NCBI RefSeq assembly: GCF_000384115.1 | Contig: NZ_KB913029.1 | Span: forward strand, 1,336,907-1,400,906 | Reading direction: 5' to 3' | DNA length: 64,000 nucleotides | Origin: Sporichthya polymorpha DSM 43042 | GTDB taxonomy: Bacteria > Actinomycetota > Actinomycetes > Sporichthyales > Sporichthyaceae | Part shown: in pieces, positions 8,655 to 17,130 of the stretch | Layout: each line of letters opens with the position of its first letter | Position numbering within the stretch: the stretch's first letter is position 1 | Notes under the pieces: model-generated | What the model was told of the DNA's origin: nothing | Database searches by the model: none | The model's input: the letters and a program-made list of their open reading frames with translations, nothing else | Made by a program: the position numbers and the translations under genes

Positions 8655-10294
8655 TGCAGGCCCGCGTCAGCCATCTTGCCTGTTAGGCACTTACCCGCGC
8701 CGGGCAGGATCTGGTTGGCCAGGGAGTCCGGATAGTTCGCGACGCCGCCGTAGGGCTTCCAATCGCTCTGCACGAGGCTGCCGTCAGGCTGGCGCTTCCA
8801 CTGGAAGATCCACGTCTTGCCGCCAGTCTTGCACTCGGGCTTGAACGACACCGGCTGCACCAGACCGGACTCCCAGTTCGTCAAACTCTGGATGTACTGG
8901 TTCACGCCCTTCCAGGTGATCGCCTGGGACTGCTTGGACACCGCCTCGGCAACCAACTTGGCCATCGCCCAGCTCGTCTGGGTCCAGATATTCTCCAGGG
9001 AGCTCATGTCGGAACTGTTCGGCCCGTAGGTCTTCATCGAGCTGACGTAGTTGTCGACCTCCGGCGCGCGGTTGTTCTTGGCCTGCGGGTAGGGCTGCCC
9101 GGTGTTGATGGCGATCTGGACCCCAACCGTCTGCGCGTAGACGTCGTTAGACCCTTGGCCGGCCCCGCCGACGAACTTGGCGTCGGCACTGTACGGTCCG
9201 CCGATGCCGAACGGCGGCTTGTAGCCCTGCCGGGCCGCGGCGGCAAGACAGATCGGCCAGCCCAGCGACTGGCCCGCCTGCCAGAAGTCGATCTTGAGGT
9301 TGCGCATCTTCGTGACGATCTGGTCGCAGTTGGCGTCGGAGAGGTTGAAGGCGTCCGTGCTCACGACCTTCACGCCGTGGACCTCCCACGCCTTCACCAT
9401 GAAGTCCAGCCAGGGCTTGATCGCCATGTTCTGGGTGTCGTAGAGAATCCCGACCGTCTTGATCGGTGCCTTCTTGACCTTCATGAAGTAGTTGGCCATC
9501 GAGACGACGGATTCGACGGTGTTGAGCGTCACCGGGTAGGTGGTTGGGTACTTCGAGGAGTAAGCGGGCGGGGTGATGCCCACCACCACGTTCGGGATGC
9601 CCTTGCTGGTCACGTACGGGGCGGGGGAGTCACCGAGCACCCCCATCAGGGCGAACACCTTCTCCTGCTCGACCAGGCGGCGGGCGCCGGTGGCCTCGTT
9701 CGCCGGGTCGAACGCGGTGTCCACAACTACCGTCCGGAACGTCCGCCCCTTGACGCCCCCCTTGGCGTTGAGCATCCCGAAGTACCCGTTGATGCCGTCT
9801 ACCTCGTTCTGCCCGAGGAAGCCCGCCGCACCCGAGATGGGCGCCAGAACGCCGACCTTGACCTCGGTGTCCGTGACGCCTTGCGAGTTGGGCCCGGAGA
9901 TCGCGATGTCGCCGCCGGTTCCGCCTGCCGTCGCGCCCTGGCCGGCCGAGGCAGCGGGCTTCCCCGAGCCGGCACCGCCGCTGCCGCCGCCCTGACCGGC
10001 CGTCGTTGCGGTTCCTGCACCGGCGCCCGCGCCGGCCGCGCCCGCTGCAGTATCCGAGGCTCCCGGCGCGGCGGCGCCCGGGGCTGGCGCGATCGCGCCT
10101 GTGGTGTCCGTGGCCGCCGTGGTGGTACCGGGCGCGCCGGTTGTCCCGGTCGTCTGCGCACCCGGGGCCGCTCCTTGCGACACGACCGTGTCCGCGGGCA
10201 CACGCATGGAGCAGCCGCTGATCAGCACGACGCCGGCGGACACAATCGCCGCGGACCGCGTCACCCGCGGGCTCCGCCATCTAAGGTTCAGCAT
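8651..10294 (-). CDS. livJ: HAAT-type ABC substrate-binding lipoprotein
   Basis: Periplasmic-binding-protein-like lipoprotein of 547 residues that delivers substrate to LivHM. I place the start at the ATG at 10292-10294, which follows a strong AGGAGAAG site. The frame is open about 175 codons further upstream, but that part is Arg/Pro-rich and reads as antisense to the P450 gene. The signal peptide ends in the lipobox VLISGC, so Cys is lipidated. A Gly/Ala/Thr-rich linker of about 100 residues follows, then the type I binding fold (TEVKVGVLAPISGAAGFLGQ, GVKGRTFRTVVVDTAFDPAN, TKMRNLKIDFWQAGQSLGWP). The long flexible linker is unusual and could let the domain reach through the cell wall. Confidence 0.92.
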   Translation of the reverse strand: MLNLRWRSPRVTRSAAIVSAGVVLISGCSMRVPADTVVSQGAAPGAQTTGTTGAPGTTTAATDTTGAIAPAPGAAAPGASDTAAGAAGAGAGAGTATTAGQGGGSGGAGSGKPAASAGQGATAGGTGGDIAISGPNSQGVTDTEVKVGVLAPISGAAGFLGQNEVDGINGYFGMLNAKGGVKGRTFRTVVVDTAFDPANEATGARRLVEQEKVFALMGVLGDSPAPYVTSKGIPNVVVGITPPAYSSKYPTTYPVTLNTVESVVSMANYFMKVKKAPIKTVGILYDTQNMAIKPWLDFMVKAWEVHGVKVVSTDAFNLSDANCDQIVTKMRNLKIDFWQAGQSLGWPICLAAAARQGYKPPFGIGGPYSADAKFVGGAGQGSNDVYAQTVGVQIAINTGQPYPQAKNNRAPEVDNYVSSMKTYGPNSSDMSSLENIWTQTSWAMAKLVAEAVSKQSQAITWKGVNQYIQSLTNWESGLVQPVSFKPECKTGGKTWIFQWKRQPDGSLVQSDWKPYGGVANYPDSLANQILPGAGKCLTGKMADAGLQ

Positions 10295-10330
10295 GACTTC
10301 TCCTGATCGGGCCGTGAGGGCGTGAGGCTG

Positions 10331-10360
10331 CCGCATCGGCGGCGGGCGCGCCGCCTGCGG
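10331..10360. terminator. Intercistronic hairpin after the P450 gene
   Basis: Arms CCGCA/TGCGG (10331-10335 and 10356-10360) and GGCGGC/GCCGCC (10338-10343 and 10350-10355), with a 2-base bulge and 6-base loop. It begins 3 bp past the minus-strand P450 stop and has no U-run. It could attenuate read-through into the binding-protein gene or protect the P450 message. Confidence 0.4.
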
Positions 10361-10362
10361 TG

Positions 10363-11682
10363 TTACGGGCGGTCTTGGGGAAGGGGGTTCTGGGAGGGAT
10401 CCCAGGTGGCCAGCACATGCCGCGGACCGCGGAAGCTGGCGTTCGGGCTGAACTCGAACTGTTGGTCGGGCACCAGCTCCAGGTGTGGGAGCCGACGGGT
10501 CAACTCTTCCAGGAAGACACGCATCTCGAGGCGGGCCACCGGGGCACCGAGGCACGTGTGATTTCCGACGCCGAAGGATAGGTGGAATTTGGCGTCGGGC
10601 CGAGTGATGTCGAATCGGTCGGGGTCGGGAAAGCGATCCGGGTCCCGGTTGGCGGATCCGATCACAAGGAGCAGCCGCGCCCCCTCGGGAATGGCGATGT
10701 CGCCGACCTGGGTGGCCTTCAGCGCGCGGCGGTGCCAGGCGTTGATCGGCGGATTGAACCGGAGGATCTCCTCGATCGCGTTGGGGATCAGCGAGCGGTC
10801 TTCGCACACCATTTGCCATTGCTTTCGGTCTTGCAACAGGTTGATGAAGCCGCTGGCGGAACCTGAGGTGGTGGTTTCATGCCCGGCGAACATGAAGTTC
10901 AGCAGGTAGCTGTGCACCATGAGTTCCGGGAACAGTTCCGGATCCTCGTCGCTGAAGCGGATGAGGGTGCTGGTGACGTCGTCGCCCAACTTCTCGCGAA
11001 GGCGAGCGATGTGGCGCTCGCAGTATTGGGCGAACGCTCCGACCTCGCCGGCCATCCGGTTCTGCACTTCTTCACTCGGGCGACCCCAGCTGAACAGCGC
11101 CCGCTCCGCCGTGAACTCTTTGACGTAGTGCGCGTCTTCGTCCGGCACCCCCATGAGCCGGAACAGCACGCGTACCGGGATCTCCCAGACGAAGTCGTCC
11201 ACGAGATCGGCGTGCCCGCGCTTGACGAAACGGTCGATGTAGTCGGTCGTGTACTCGCGGACATGCTCCTCCAGGAGCGCCACCGTTTTCGGCAGGAACG
11301 GTGGCGTGATCCGCCGGCGCCGCATCATGTGTTCCGGCTCGTCCTCGTTCACCAGCGTCGGGCCGGTCACGTACTGGATGGCGCGGCCCCACTTGGCGAA
11401 CTCCTCCATCGTGGAGGGCCACGGGGGGGTCATTGGCTCGGTGGTCGGGGAAGGCGAGAAGACCTCGGGGTTCCGGAAGATATTCCGGATGTCCTCGTAG
11501 CGCGTGACCACGAAGTAGTCGATCTCCGGGCTGTAGAAGATGGGGCTCTGGCTTCGAGCTTCCGCAAGCCAGCTGTAGGGATCGGACAGATACGGGTCGT
11601 CGAACGGATCGAAATCCGGGCGGAACGGGCAGCCCGCGGCCGCGGCGGCTTCCGCAAGCGGAGAAGCGGCGTTGGTTGTCAT
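10363..11682 (-). CDS. Cytochrome P450 (class I bacterial)
   Basis: A 439-residue haem monooxygenase. Oxygen-activation motif AGHETT in helix I is at 266-271, ExxR (EEILR) at 304-308, and the haem loop FGVGNHTCLG at 370-379 with Cys377 as the iron ligand. It probably hydroxylates a small hydrophobic substrate using ferredoxin electrons, but no ferredoxin gene lies next to it. It is the first gene upstream of the importer unit. A 13-bp motif 75 bp before its start is shared with the PaaA-like gene. Substrate is unknown. Confidence 0.95.
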   Translation of the reverse strand: MTTNAASPLAEAAAAAGCPFRPDFDPFDDPYLSDPYSWLAEARSQSPIFYSPEIDYFVVTRYEDIRNIFRNPEVFSPSPTTEPMTPPWPSTMEEFAKWGRAIQYVTGPTLVNEDEPEHMMRRRRITPPFLPKTVALLEEHVREYTTDYIDRFVKRGHADLVDDFVWEIPVRVLFRLMGVPDEDAHYVKEFTAERALFSWGRPSEEVQNRMAGEVGAFAQYCERHIARLREKLGDDVTSTLIRFSDEDPELFPELMVHSYLLNFMFAGHETTTSGSASGFINLLQDRKQWQMVCEDRSLIPNAIEEILRFNPPINAWHRRALKATQVGDIAIPEGARLLLVIGSANRDPDRFPDPDRFDITRPDAKFHLSFGVGNHTCLGAPVARLEMRVFLEELTRRLPHLELVPDQQFEFSPNASFRGPRHVLATWDPSQNPLPQDRP

Positions 11683-11753
11683 CGTGTTCCTTCACGGTTG
11701 GGGGCGGTCTGGTGCGGCCACATCGAGCGCGGCACGCCCATGAAGAATTTGTT

Positions 11754-11771
11754 CTACCGACTGGAAGGTAG
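11754..11771. promoter_or_regulatory. Candidate repressor site upstream of the P450 gene
   Basis: CTACC (11754-11758) and GGTAG (11767-11771) form an inverted repeat around the core CCGACTGGAAGGT (11757-11769). The same 13-mer in opposite orientation lies at 17087-17099. Both sit exactly 75 bp upstream of a minus-strand start codon (11682 and 17012). A TetR/GntR-type operator is likely. Confidence 0.55.
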
Positions 11772-11974
11772 CATGGTTGGTGATTTTCATCATGTCAATC
11801 GGGGCGGTGCGGGCTTTTCCAACGCGTTACGCGCATCAGGCCGAGGGCGGGCGCTGTGTGCGCCGGTCTGCCTGCATCAGCAGCTTCCGACAGCAGGTAG
11901 ACGAGAGCGGTCGAGGCGTACGTGGCGCTGGCCCCGGGGTCGACCGAGCGGTCGGAGCCAGGCCCGCAGCCGGG

Positions 11975-12211
11975 CTACGACGCCCCCTCTGCCGTCAGTG
12001 GCTTAAAAGCCCTGTCTTGCTCCGGGAAGAGATGGTCGACGTAGCCGAGATAACTCAAGGCGATGAACAGGTAGTAGTCGGCGGTCTCGAGAGCTCGGGC
12101 TACACCCGGGCTTGTAGCGGCCTGCTGTTCAGATCGCAGTGCCTCACGAACGTCGAGCAGCCGGGTCAGTTGGCCGTCCGCACCGAATGACACGTCGCCA
12201 CTTGCCGTCAC
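11975..12211 (-). CDS. Small 78-residue protein translationally coupled to the CoA ligase
   Basis: The GTG start (12209-12211) overlaps the ligase stop as GTGA, a common coupling arrangement here. The 78 residues form a plausible soluble helical protein (QLTRLLDVREALRSEQQ, ARALETADYYLFIALSYLGY, LFPEQDRAFKPL) with composition unlike the shadow frame upstream. No family is recognised. It may be an accessory subunit or chaperone of the ligase. It is the last gene before the P450 promoter. Confidence 0.6.
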   Translation of the reverse strand: MTASGDVSFGADGQLTRLLDVREALRSEQQAATSPGVARALETADYYLFIALSYLGYVDHLFPEQDRAFKPLTAEGAS

Positions 12212-13605
12212 CGCGTCGCTCCTCCCAGGTTGGCCGCGGGACGCTCCTCGGCGGCTCGGTGGTCGAACACCCGCTTCGTTTTGAGCTCGTACCGCGGTAG
12301 AGCATCGGGGGCCAGAATCTCCGTCTCCAGCCGGACCCCGATCGACTTCCGGAGGAGCTCGCTCAATTCGCTGTCCAGTTCCTGCGCCGCCCGCGGCGAC
12401 GCCCCGTCCTTCTCCACTTTCACCAGCATGCGGTCGAAGCCGGCCTCCCGCGTGATGTGCAATTCGTAATGGTTGGACAGGCCGCTCACCTCCCCCAGGA
12501 GGTTCTCCACCGCGGTGGGGTACACGTTGACGCCGCGAATCGTGACCATGAAGTCCGCGCGGCCCAGCACCACCCCGGGCAGGTGGGCAAACGTCCATCC
12601 GCAGCCGTGGTCCGGGTTCCGGTCCATTCGCACGAGGTCGTGCGTGCGGTACTTGATGAAGGGCTGACTGAAGCGGGAGAAGCTGGTGATCACGTGCTCG
12701 CCCACCTCACCATCGGCAAGGGGCTCGCCACTCTCGGGGTCCACGATGTAGGAGTGGATGTTGTCTTCGATCACATGGACCCCGCCACCCCACTCGCGAC
12801 AGGACTGGGCGATCGACAGGGCTTCCCCGACACCGTAGGCATCCATCACTCGATCCCCGACGTTCCAGGCCTCGGACACTCGCTCGCGGGTAGCGGTGAT
12901 CGAGAGGCCCGCCTCTCCTCCGCCGGCGACCATGGGAACGCCGGCCGACCGCAGATCGATGCCGTTCGCCTCCGCGACCTCGGTGAGATGCAGCAAGTAG
13001 GTTGGGGTCGCGACGACGATGGTGGGTTTGTACTTGACGATCTGCTCGACTCGCTCCAGAGTGCTGCTCCCACCGCCTGAGATGACGCGGAGCCCGAGGG
13101 TACGCGCACCCCAGTAGAAGCTCCAGAGACCGATCCAACTGCCCCAGTTGAAGCAGAAGTACATGGAGTCACCGCGCCGCACTCCATAGTCCCAGAGCGC
13201 GTAGCAGTACTGGGTCCCCGCCTTCTGCATCTCGTACTCGGTGAAGGTCTCGTTGAGGAAGCGCCCCGTCGTGCCCGTCGTGTGGAAGTACTGCTGCCAA
13301 CGGTCCGGGCCCAGGGCCGTCCCCCCGAAACCGGACGGGTGTTCTTCCTGATCGCGGAGGTAATCGGGCTTGTCCGTGAACGGAAGACGGTAGTGGTAAT
13401 CATCCCAGGTGCGGATGTCGGCCGGTTTGATGCCCGCCTCGTCATAGAGCCGTCGATGCAGCGGGGAGTTCTCATAGGCCCAGCCCACCATGCGGCGCAG
13501 ACGGCCGAGATGGTGTGCGTCCAACACTTCTCGCGGCGCCGTCTGGGTCAGCTTGTTCCAGTACCGGTCATCGCCTTGCGGGGATTCGATCACTGTATTC
13601 TCCAC
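12208..13605 (-). CDS. Phenylacetate-CoA ligase-like (PaaK family) adenylate-forming enzyme
   Basis: A 465-residue AMP-forming ligase that activates a carboxylic acid to its CoA thioester. The PaaK-type nucleotide motif reads FHTTGTTGRFLNE near residue 110. The C-terminal domain has IKYRTHDLVRMD and the hinge region GVVLGRADFMVTIRGVNVYP, typical of PaaK. The start is GTG (13603-13605). It lies downstream of an enoyl-CoA hydratase (27 bp gap) in the minus-strand operon with MaoC, SDR and PaaA-like genes, so it probably primes an aromatic or cyclic acid for that pathway. Confidence 0.88.
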   Translation of the reverse strand: MENTVIESPQGDDRYWNKLTQTAPREVLDAHHLGRLRRMVGWAYENSPLHRRLYDEAGIKPADIRTWDDYHYRLPFTDKPDYLRDQEEHPSGFGGTALGPDRWQQYFHTTGTTGRFLNETFTEYEMQKAGTQYCYALWDYGVRRGDSMYFCFNWGSWIGLWSFYWGARTLGLRVISGGGSSTLERVEQIVKYKPTIVVATPTYLLHLTEVAEANGIDLRSAGVPMVAGGGEAGLSITATRERVSEAWNVGDRVMDAYGVGEALSIAQSCREWGGGVHVIEDNIHSYIVDPESGEPLADGEVGEHVITSFSRFSQPFIKYRTHDLVRMDRNPDHGCGWTFAHLPGVVLGRADFMVTIRGVNVYPTAVENLLGEVSGLSNHYELHITREAGFDRMLVKVEKDGASPRAAQELDSELSELLRKSIGVRLETEILAPDALPRYELKTKRVFDHRAAEERPAANLGGATR

Positions 13606-13632
13606 ACCTGAAGGTCGGGCGGACGGGGCAGA

Positions 13633-14427
13633 TCAGGTGGCGCTCCATTGCGGGGCCCGCTTCTCGATGAACGCGGACGCGCCCTCTCGGTGGTCGTTCG
13701 TGGTCTTGAGCACGCTCTGTCCCAGGCGTTCCAGCCGACGACCGGTCTCACTGTCGACGTCCGTGCAGGTGTTCAGCACTAACTTGGCCATGCCGATGGC
13801 GAGGGGCGCGCGCGCGACGAGGTCCTGCGCCAGGGAGATGGCGGCCTCGCGTGCCTGCCCACCAGCTACGACGCGGGTCGCCAGCCCGGCGGCAGTGGCT
13901 CCCGCCGCGTCAAGGTTGGCGCCGAGCATCACCAGCTCTTTGGCGCGACCCAGCCCGACGTAGCGGACGAGCCGTGAGCAGCCACCCGAGCCCGGGATCA
14001 GGCCGACCTTCGCCTCTGGCATCACCAGCCGCGAGCTCTCTCCGAGCACTCGGAAGTCGCAGGACAAGGCGAGTTCGAAGCCGCCGCCGGCGGCGACACC
14101 GTCGATAGCAGCGATGACCGGGATCTCCATCGCCTCGATGGTGTCGAACACGTCGTGGATCCGCCGTGCGACTGAACGGAAGCCCCGCGTCCCGATCGCG
14201 GCGAGTTCGGGCATGTCACTGACGTCCTCGCCGGCGGAGAACGCCCGGCCGGCGCCGGTAAGGATCAGCACCCGCAGGTCGGGATCCTCCGATGCGCGCT
14301 CGACCGCGTCCCGCAACTCGGCGCGCATCGCGGTGTTCCAGGCGTTCAGCCGCTCGGGACGGTTGAGGGTGAGGATGCGGATCGTCTTGTCCAGATCTTC
14401 TTCGAGCAAGTGCTGGTAGGTCGTCAC
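13633..14427 (-). CDS. Enoyl-CoA hydratase/isomerase family protein
   Basis: A 264-residue crotonase-fold enzyme. The oxyanion-hole segments are GAGRAFSAGEDVSDM and IDGVAAGGGFELALSCD, followed by the acidic segment PEAKVGLIPGSGG. It likely hydrates or isomerises an enoyl-CoA, though crotonases also include ring hydrolases. The GTG start overlaps the stop of the MaoC gene (GTGA, 14424-14427). Confidence 0.9.
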   Translation of the reverse strand: MTTYQHLLEEDLDKTIRILTLNRPERLNAWNTAMRAELRDAVERASEDPDLRVLILTGAGRAFSAGEDVSDMPELAAIGTRGFRSVARRIHDVFDTIEAMEIPVIAAIDGVAAGGGFELALSCDFRVLGESSRLVMPEAKVGLIPGSGGCSRLVRYVGLGRAKELVMLGANLDAAGATAAGLATRVVAGGQAREAAISLAQDLVARAPLAIGMAKLVLNTCTDVDSETGRRLERLGQSVLKTTNDHREGASAFIEKRAPQWSAT

Positions 14428-14765
14428 TCGGCCACCTCCAGGGTCACTTTCGCCGCCACGCTGCCGTCGGCCTTGCGCACGATGATGCCCTCGCCGCCAA
14501 AGTCGACCGTGAGCTCGTCGTCGGGAAAGACCGGCGCCGCCAGGCGCACGTCAAACTTTCGGATGGCGTCGGGCCCCACCTGGTCCGCGATCAGGTCGAG
14601 GATCAGGGAGGCGGTGAGCGGACCGTGCGCGATCACCGACGGCAGTCCGCGTTTAGCCGCGAAGGCCTCGTCCACGTGCACGGGGTTGAAGTCGCCGACC
14701 GCACAGGCGTAGCGCGCGATCTGGAGGCGGCTGATCGGAGCCGTTGTCCGAGATTCCAATGGCAT
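14424..14765 (-). CDS. MaoC-like hydratase, catalytic subunit
   Basis: A 113-residue hot-dog-fold protein with the hydratase motif DFNPVHVDEAFA followed by PSVIAHGPLTASLIL; the Asp-His pair is the catalytic dyad. It is half the size of a fused MaoC. The gene immediately upstream encodes the matching N-terminal-type subunit (2 bp gap), so the two probably form a heteromeric R-specific enoyl-CoA hydratase, as in actinobacterial steroid and fatty-acid pathways. Confidence 0.88.
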   Translation of the reverse strand: MPLESRTTAPISRLQIARYACAVGDFNPVHVDEAFAAKRGLPSVIAHGPLTASLILDLIADQVGPDAIRKFDVRLAAPVFPDDELTVDFGGEGIIVRKADGSVAAKVTLEVAE

Positions 14766-14767
14766 CG

Positions 14768-15157
14768 TCAGGCTCCGATCGACTCAATGAAGGTGGCGTT
14801 CTGACGGTGAATCAGCTGTCCTGACTTGTCGCTGAATTCGGTGACCACCACCCCGAACCGGTTTGTGCCCTTGTCGAAGACTTTCGCGATCAGGACGCGG
14901 ACGGCGACCGATTCGTCGGCTACGAAGGGCCGCACCCACTCGTAGCTGAGACCCGCGAGAAGAGCGCGGGACAGATCTAGGTCCAATGCTTCGACGAACT
15001 GCTTCTCACCGGCGACCGTGGGGCCGAACCACGGGACTAGGGTCGCGGTCTCCGTGGCAGCAGGTGTATCGATCGCCTCGGCCAACTTACGCAGCTGCGT
15101 GGCCGACACGATCTCCTCACCCTCATAAACAAGTGTGCCGGCGGCATCGACTCTCAT
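14768..15157 (-). CDS. MaoC-N (FAS1-like dehydratase domain) subunit
   Basis: A 129-residue protein resembling the MaoC N-terminal half (LSYEWVRPFVADESVAVRVLIAKVFDKG; EFSDKSGQLIHRQNATFIE). It lacks the catalytic Asp/His motif. Such subunits bind the CoA substrate and pair with a catalytic MaoC half, here encoded directly downstream. Confidence 0.85.
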   Translation of the reverse strand: MRVDAAGTLVYEGEEIVSATQLRKLAEAIDTPAATETATLVPWFGPTVAGEKQFVEALDLDLSRALLAGLSYEWVRPFVADESVAVRVLIAKVFDKGTNRFGVVVTEFSDKSGQLIHRQNATFIESIGA

Positions 15158-15245
15158 GTTCGGTCCCTCATGTCTCTCCCACTAGGGATGATGACCACGG
15201 CCGGGCGCCGCGGCATGATTCTCTTCTCGGGCGGCGCAGACGTAC

Positions 15246-15974
15246 TCACAATGACCAGCCCCCGTCCACGGTGAGCACGGCACCCGTGCAATAGGTCGCG
15301 TCAATGGCGAGGAACACCGCGGCCTGCGCAATCTCGTCGGCGGTGCCGAAACGGCGCAGCTGCGTAGCGTGCAGGATCCCCGCCCGACTGCGATCGGGGA
15401 TCTGCGCGGTCATGTCGGTCTCAACGAAGCCCGGTGCCAGGACATTCGCCCGCGTGCCTTCCCGGCCCACTTCCTTCGCCAGTGAGCGGGCCAGCCCCAC
15501 CATCGCGGATTTCGCCGACGCGTAGGCGGTGTCACCGGGAAACCCGATCAACGCGACCGCGGAGGAGACGAAGGTGATCGAGCTACCTTCGCGGGCGTTG
15601 AGGATCGGCACGGCGGCAGCGGCAAGCCGCCCGGCTCCGCGCAGATTCGCCTCAATGACCGCCCACCAATCGACTGGGTCCATCTCGGTCAACCGCCCGC
15701 CGGCCCAAACCCCGGCGTTGAGGACGAGGGCGTCCAGTCCACCCCCCCACACGGCGGTCGAGCGGACAAGCTCCTGCGGGTCAGACTCCAGCAGGTCGTA
15801 GTGGAAGGCGGTCGCGCGGCCTGGGGCGCCTTCGCAATCGGCAAGCACCTTCTCTGCCGCATCAAGCGCACCGCGGTAGGTGAAGGCGACATCGATCCCG
15901 CGCGCGACGAGCTGGCACACCACGGCGGCCCCGATGCCGCGGGATCCGCCGGTGACCAGTGCCGTCCGAGTCAT
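15246..15974 (-). CDS. SDR-family oxidoreductase
   Basis: A 242-residue short-chain dehydrogenase. The cofactor loop TGGSRGIG is at 8-15, followed by LNAG, catalytic Ser in TFVSSAVALIG, and YASAKSA (Tyr and Lys). It ends TVDGGWSL. The ATG at 15972-15974 gives a normal SDR N-terminus; the 52 upstream codons in frame are antisense-like and rejected. It probably oxidises a beta-hydroxyacyl-CoA or alcohol made by the neighbouring hydratases. Confidence 0.9.
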   Translation of the reverse strand: MTRTALVTGGSRGIGAAVVCQLVARGIDVAFTYRGALDAAEKVLADCEGAPGRATAFHYDLLESDPQELVRSTAVWGGGLDALVLNAGVWAGGRLTEMDPVDWWAVIEANLRGAGRLAAAAVPILNAREGSSITFVSSAVALIGFPGDTAYASAKSAMVGLARSLAKEVGREGTRANVLAPGFVETDMTAQIPDRSRAGILHATQLRRFGTADEIAQAAVFLAIDATYCTGAVLTVDGGWSL

Positions 15975-16002
15975 AACGGCATCGCGCAAGGATGCGCGGG
16001 GC

Positions 16003-16272
16003 TCATCGAACGACCCCGACCGCCTGCCACACCTGCTGGAGGGCCTCGTCATCGTCAAGGTCGTCGCGCCACCCATAGGGCTTCGGGAAGACGAAGACCT
16101 GCGCCTCTTTGTAGATCGCGTCCGGTTCATGCATGACGATCGTCAGCGAATGCTCCCCTTCAGCCACCGCGAAGAACTCGCGATAGTCGGACAGGCTCAC
16201 GTCGAACAGCGTCATTCGCGGATGGGGCCGCGTGACCTCGACCGCCCACGACCCGAGCCGCGCAGCCACCAT
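16003..16272 (-). CDS. 89-residue partner of the PaaA-like protein, unknown family
   Basis: This gene overlaps the PaaA-like stop (TGATG at 16270-16274), so the two are translationally coupled. The protein is small and acidic (RMTLFDVSLSDYREFFAVAE, MHEPDAIYKEAQVFVFPKPY, WRDDLDDDEAL). In the phenylacetyl-CoA epoxidase complex, PaaA is accompanied by the small subunit PaaB (about 95 aa). This protein has that size and position, but I see no clear PaaB sequence match. It may be an analogous small subunit. Confidence 0.7.
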   Translation of the reverse strand: MVAARLGSWAVEVTRPHPRMTLFDVSLSDYREFFAVAEGEHSLTIVMHEPDAIYKEAQVFVFPKPYGWRDDLDDDEALQQVWQAVGVVR

Positions 16273-17012
16273 CAGAGGTAGCGCCGGTTGGCGGTGTCAT
16301 CCGGCACGGTGATGCCGAGCTTGTCCAGCATCGGCCGGGTATCGGCGATGTACTGCTCGCGCAGCTCAGCGTTGTTCTTCTTGCGCAAGCCCCAACGCAC
16401 ATACGCGTCGGAGAAGGACGAGTCCGACCGACCGAACATGTCCAGCGCGGCAGGCCACCAGATCTTGATCCTCTCATTCGCCTCCGCCAACCCCTCCGGC
16501 GTGGCCACGATCCGGCGCAAGTTGTTCATCCCGAACGTCGCGTGGAAGACCTCGTCCTTGTGCAGCCGGTCCGCCACCTCCAGCAACGGCCGGTACGGCA
16601 CCCCCTCCCAGGTCTCCCCGATGTAACAGCCCACCCGGTCCCCAACGCCATTGAAGAACGCCAGATCACAGAAGGACTCGATCGGCAGGTGGAAAAAATA
16701 CTGCTGAATCGGCGCATCAATCGGGCCCACCCCCAGACCCTCCAGAATCCGCGCCGTGATCGCCCCGTGCTCGACCTCCTGCTGCATCAACTTCGCGAAC
16801 GTCACCTTCAACCGCTGATCCGGGATCAGGGTCATCCCCCGCTCCCACAGCTGGTTCAGCAACGCCGTGTACTGCGGATTCGTCGAGTTCTCCAGGTGAT
16901 GGCTCAACATCCGCACCAGCAGCTCACGGAACTCCGCCGGCATCTCCGGATCACCCTCGGCGTACACCCGCCCCTGCGCCGGGGCAACCCCAGACTCCAC
17001 CGTCAGCGTCAC
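16272..17012 (-). CDS. PaaA/PaaC-like diiron protein
   Basis: A 246-residue helical protein resembling the phenylacetyl-CoA epoxidase catalytic subunit family. Two ExxH motifs that could bind iron are visible: EVEH within KLMQQEVEHGAI and EVFH within LHKDEVFHATFG. The family activates O2 at a diiron centre to epoxidise aromatic CoA thioesters. I choose the GTG at 17010-17012, which follows GAAGGGGA. The frame is open upstream to 17219 but would overlap the divergent gene. A ring-epoxidising or hydroxylating role fits the nearby CoA ligase and hydratases. Family assignment is from motifs only. Confidence 0.68.
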   Translation of the reverse strand: MTLTVESGVAPAQGRVYAEGDPEMPAEFRELLVRMLSHHLENSTNPQYTALLNQLWERGMTLIPDQRLKVTFAKLMQQEVEHGAITARILEGLGVGPIDAPIQQYFFHLPIESFCDLAFFNGVGDRVGCYIGETWEGVPYRPLLEVADRLHKDEVFHATFGMNNLRRIVATPEGLAEANERIKIWWPAALDMFGRSDSSFSDAYVRWGLRKKNNAELREQYIADTRPMLDKLGITVPDDTANRRYL

Positions 17013-17086
17013 AGCCGTCCCCTTCCACCGCGTTTGACCAAGCCACACCGTCACACTCAGGCTCCACCCCCCACGGCATATTGTCA

Positions 17087-17099
17087 ACCTTCCAGTCGG
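17087..17099. promoter_or_regulatory. Second copy of the shared 13-bp operator motif
   Basis: ACCTTCCAGTCGG is the exact reverse complement of 11757-11769. It lies in the 118-bp divergent promoter between the PaaA-like gene (start 17012, 75 bp away) and the acyl-CoA dehydrogenase gene (start 17131). TTGACA on the minus strand adjoins it (17083-17088). One regulator probably controls both units and the P450 gene. Confidence 0.55.
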
Positions 17100-17130
17100 A
17101 TGAAATAATGCCTTGACGACAAGGAGCTCC

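Noticed and set aside
10295-10819. Upstream extension of the substrate-binding protein frame
   Set aside because: It is antisense to the P450 gene and would hide the lipoprotein signal; a strong ribosome site precedes 10294.
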